The translations under genes were made by a program, and so were the position numbers. Shown in pieces: positions 62,992 through 64,000 of a stretch of 64,000 bases of DNA. The notes beneath the pieces were generated by a model, which worked only from the letters and a program-made list of their open reading frames with translations, made no database searches and was not told the origin of the DNA. Positions within the stretch are counted from its first letter, which is position 1; each line of letters opens with the position of its first letter. This DNA is from Bacillota bacterium. Its GTDB lineage: Bacteria; Bacillota; Clostridia; Acetivibrionales; DSM-1351. The stretch covers positions 82,960-146,959 of the forward strand of contig JAEXFI010000049.1 of the NCBI GenBank assembly GCA_023400235.1, in the 5' to 3' direction.

Positions 62992-64000
62992 ATGATGGAA
63001 AAGCTGCTGGTAAAAAAGCCGGAGCCGACTTTAGGCAAGACAAACAAGCCTGTTCAAAATAAGCCTGACGTAAAGAAGAAAAATGTAAGGATAACGGATC
63101 ACAATATATTGATGACGATACTGCTTAATGATCCTGATGCCTTAACAACCGAAGAGTTTCTGTTTTTGCAATCTGTTGTAGGTTTTCATCAGGCAACAAT
63201 ATTAAGGCAAGAGGGAAAGAAACGTAAGCAGCAAAGAAAGCTTCAAGGCATGAACCATCCCTTGCTAGAGAAACCAAAGCTTGAAAGTAAGCCTGCTGCT
63301 CCAGGCTCGGGCCTGCCGGATAATTTGAGAGCAGGGCTTGAGAAACTGTCAGGTGTTGAGCTGTCAGATGTAAAAGTACACCAGAACTCCGATAAACCAC
63401 AGCAGGTTGGAGCACTGGCATATACAAAGGGGAATGATATTCACACAGCCCCAGGTCAGGAAAGGTATCTTCCTCATGAGGGCTGGCATGCGGTACAGCA
63501 GAAGCAGGGAATAGTATCTGCGGAATTTCAGCTTAAATCCGGTCTTGCTGTGAACGCGGATGAGCATTTGGAAAAAGAAGCCGACAAAATGGGTAAAAAA
63601 GCGGAGAATAACACGGAGGACAGAATATTACATATTGAACAAACAAACGGAGTAAAAGCTCCAGGTACAAAAGGAACTGTTATACAGAGAGTTACAACAC
63701 AGGAAGAGGGGAGGGCACTTCATAATACTAAAAAACAGGAGACGGCAGAAAAAGCTGAGATAATACCGGCAGCATATGGCGAAACCAGTGAAAATGTAAG
63801 GAGAATACAGCAGGTTTTGATGAGTATGAATTACTGGACAGGAAGAAGCGGGGATAAGGCCAGCGAATATTTGGGGGACGTAACCAGGGAATCACTAATT
63901 AACTTCCAGACAGGTTATATGAAGCTTGACAAGCAGGAGCTATATGATAAAAAAGGCAAATATGTGGGCTGCGGACCCAGTACGGCTAAGAGCTTGAATA
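62992..64000 (+). CDS. DUF4157 (HExxH) protein with peptidoglycan-binding-like domain, 3' partial
   Basis: The frame runs from ATG 62992 (second ATG at 62995) to the window end, 336 codons without a stop. The N-terminal ~100 residues are Lys-rich and without a signal peptide. Residues ~108-172 match DUF4157: LPDNLRAGLEKLSGVELSDV, then LPHEGWHAVQQKQG with the zinc-type HExxH motif, and a later EHLEKEADKMG. Residues ~265-310 (SENVRRIQQVLMSMNYW; LINFQTGY) resemble a peptidoglycan-binding helix bundle. DUF4157 is common in cargo proteins of extracellular contractile injection systems and in polymorphic toxins. The effector end lies outside the window. GGGGAGTGAG precedes the start. Confidence 0.75.
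   Translation, partial: MMEKLLVKKPEPTLGKTNKPVQNKPDVKKKNVRITDHNILMTILLNDPDALTTEEFLFLQSVVGFHQATILRQEGKKRKQQRKLQGMNHPLLEKPKLESKPAAPGSGLPDNLRAGLEKLSGVELSDVKVHQNSDKPQQVGALAYTKGNDIHTAPGQERYLPHEGWHAVQQKQGIVSAEFQLKSGLAVNADEHLEKEADKMGKKAENNTEDRILHIEQTNGVKAPGTKGTVIQRVTTQEEGRALHNTKKQETAEKAEIIPAAYGETSENVRRIQQVLMSMNYWTGRSGDKASEYLGDVTRESLINFQTGYMKLDKQELYDKKGKYVGCGPSTAKSLN

Noticed and set aside
63125..63567. Minus-strand ORFs opposite the DUF4157 gene
   Set aside because: The plus strand carries a longer open frame with a recognisable HExxH domain; the minus ORFs are shadows.
1..64000. tRNA, rRNA or T-box genes
   Set aside because: No tRNA-like cloverleaf, rRNA segment or T-box sequence was seen by eye; a covariance search would be needed to exclude small ones.

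Overview
The window is low-to-medium GC, tightly packed Gram-positive DNA. It looks like a Clostridia-class Firmicute, possibly from the Ruminiclostridium/Acetivibrio area. Pointers are the dnaE, mutS2, typA, mltG-trmR-trhP and pgsA proteins, strong AGGAGG ribosome-binding sites with many GTG/TTG starts, a TRAP (MtrB) homologue and type I-C repeats. The genus is an inference; no rRNA or tRNA gene was seen.

Region by region. (1) 1-3 kb: a GlpA-like FAD oxidoreductase cut by the window edge, an NAD(P)/FAD oxidoreductase and a DUF1667 protein, in one operon. (2) 3-23.5 kb: mostly housekeeping genes (dnaE, mtrB/TRAP, a thioesterase, pgsA, DUF5685 and J-domain proteins, an XRE-cupin regulator with an acyl-CoA synthetase, mutS2, typA, then mltG, trmR and trhP). 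It also holds a MITE-like element and a hairpin element shared by the dnaE and XRE-cupin leaders. (3) 23.6-24.9 kb: CRISPR array 1. (4) 25-27.6 kb: a nitroreductase, an old-yellow-enzyme homologue and an atypical LytTR response regulator. (5) 28-44 kb: a biosynthetic cluster. It carries a GDP-mannose-dehydratase-like enzyme, a NeuB/TIM-barrel fusion, a complete GDP-heptose precursor set (nucleotidyltransferase-HAD fusion, GmhA, HddA), an M20 peptidase, a FAAL-PCP-C-A-PCP NRPS with a BtrH-like C-terminal domain, an MFS exporter and a CPBP-family membrane protein. (6) 44.7-52.3 kb: a complete type I-C operon, cas3-cas5c-cas8c-cas7c-cas4-cas1-cas2, followed by array 2. (7) 54.2-60.6 kb: a second, type III operon (cas6, a DUF6602-like PD-(D/E)XK protein, an HD-less cas10 and csm3-, csm4- and csm5-like genes), followed by array 3. 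(8) 63-64 kb: the start of a DUF4157/peptidoglycan-binding protein that runs off the window.

How it fits together. The three arrays (18, 23 plus a truncated one, and 32 repeats; 71 spacers) share one repeat that differs only in the hairpin loop. They also share a leader with two inverted repeats at nearly fixed distances from the first repeat. Only the I-C operon carries cas1, cas2 and cas4, so the type III module probably draws crRNAs from the same arrays. The type III module has no recognisable Cas11, HD nuclease, CARF or SAVED protein. It does have a nuclease-like gene overlapping cas10, which makes it the strongest candidate for a little-described system here. In the biosynthetic cluster, a 10-bp motif lies once upstream of the LytTR gene and in three copies at exact 42-bp spacing upstream of the cluster, which suggests joint control.
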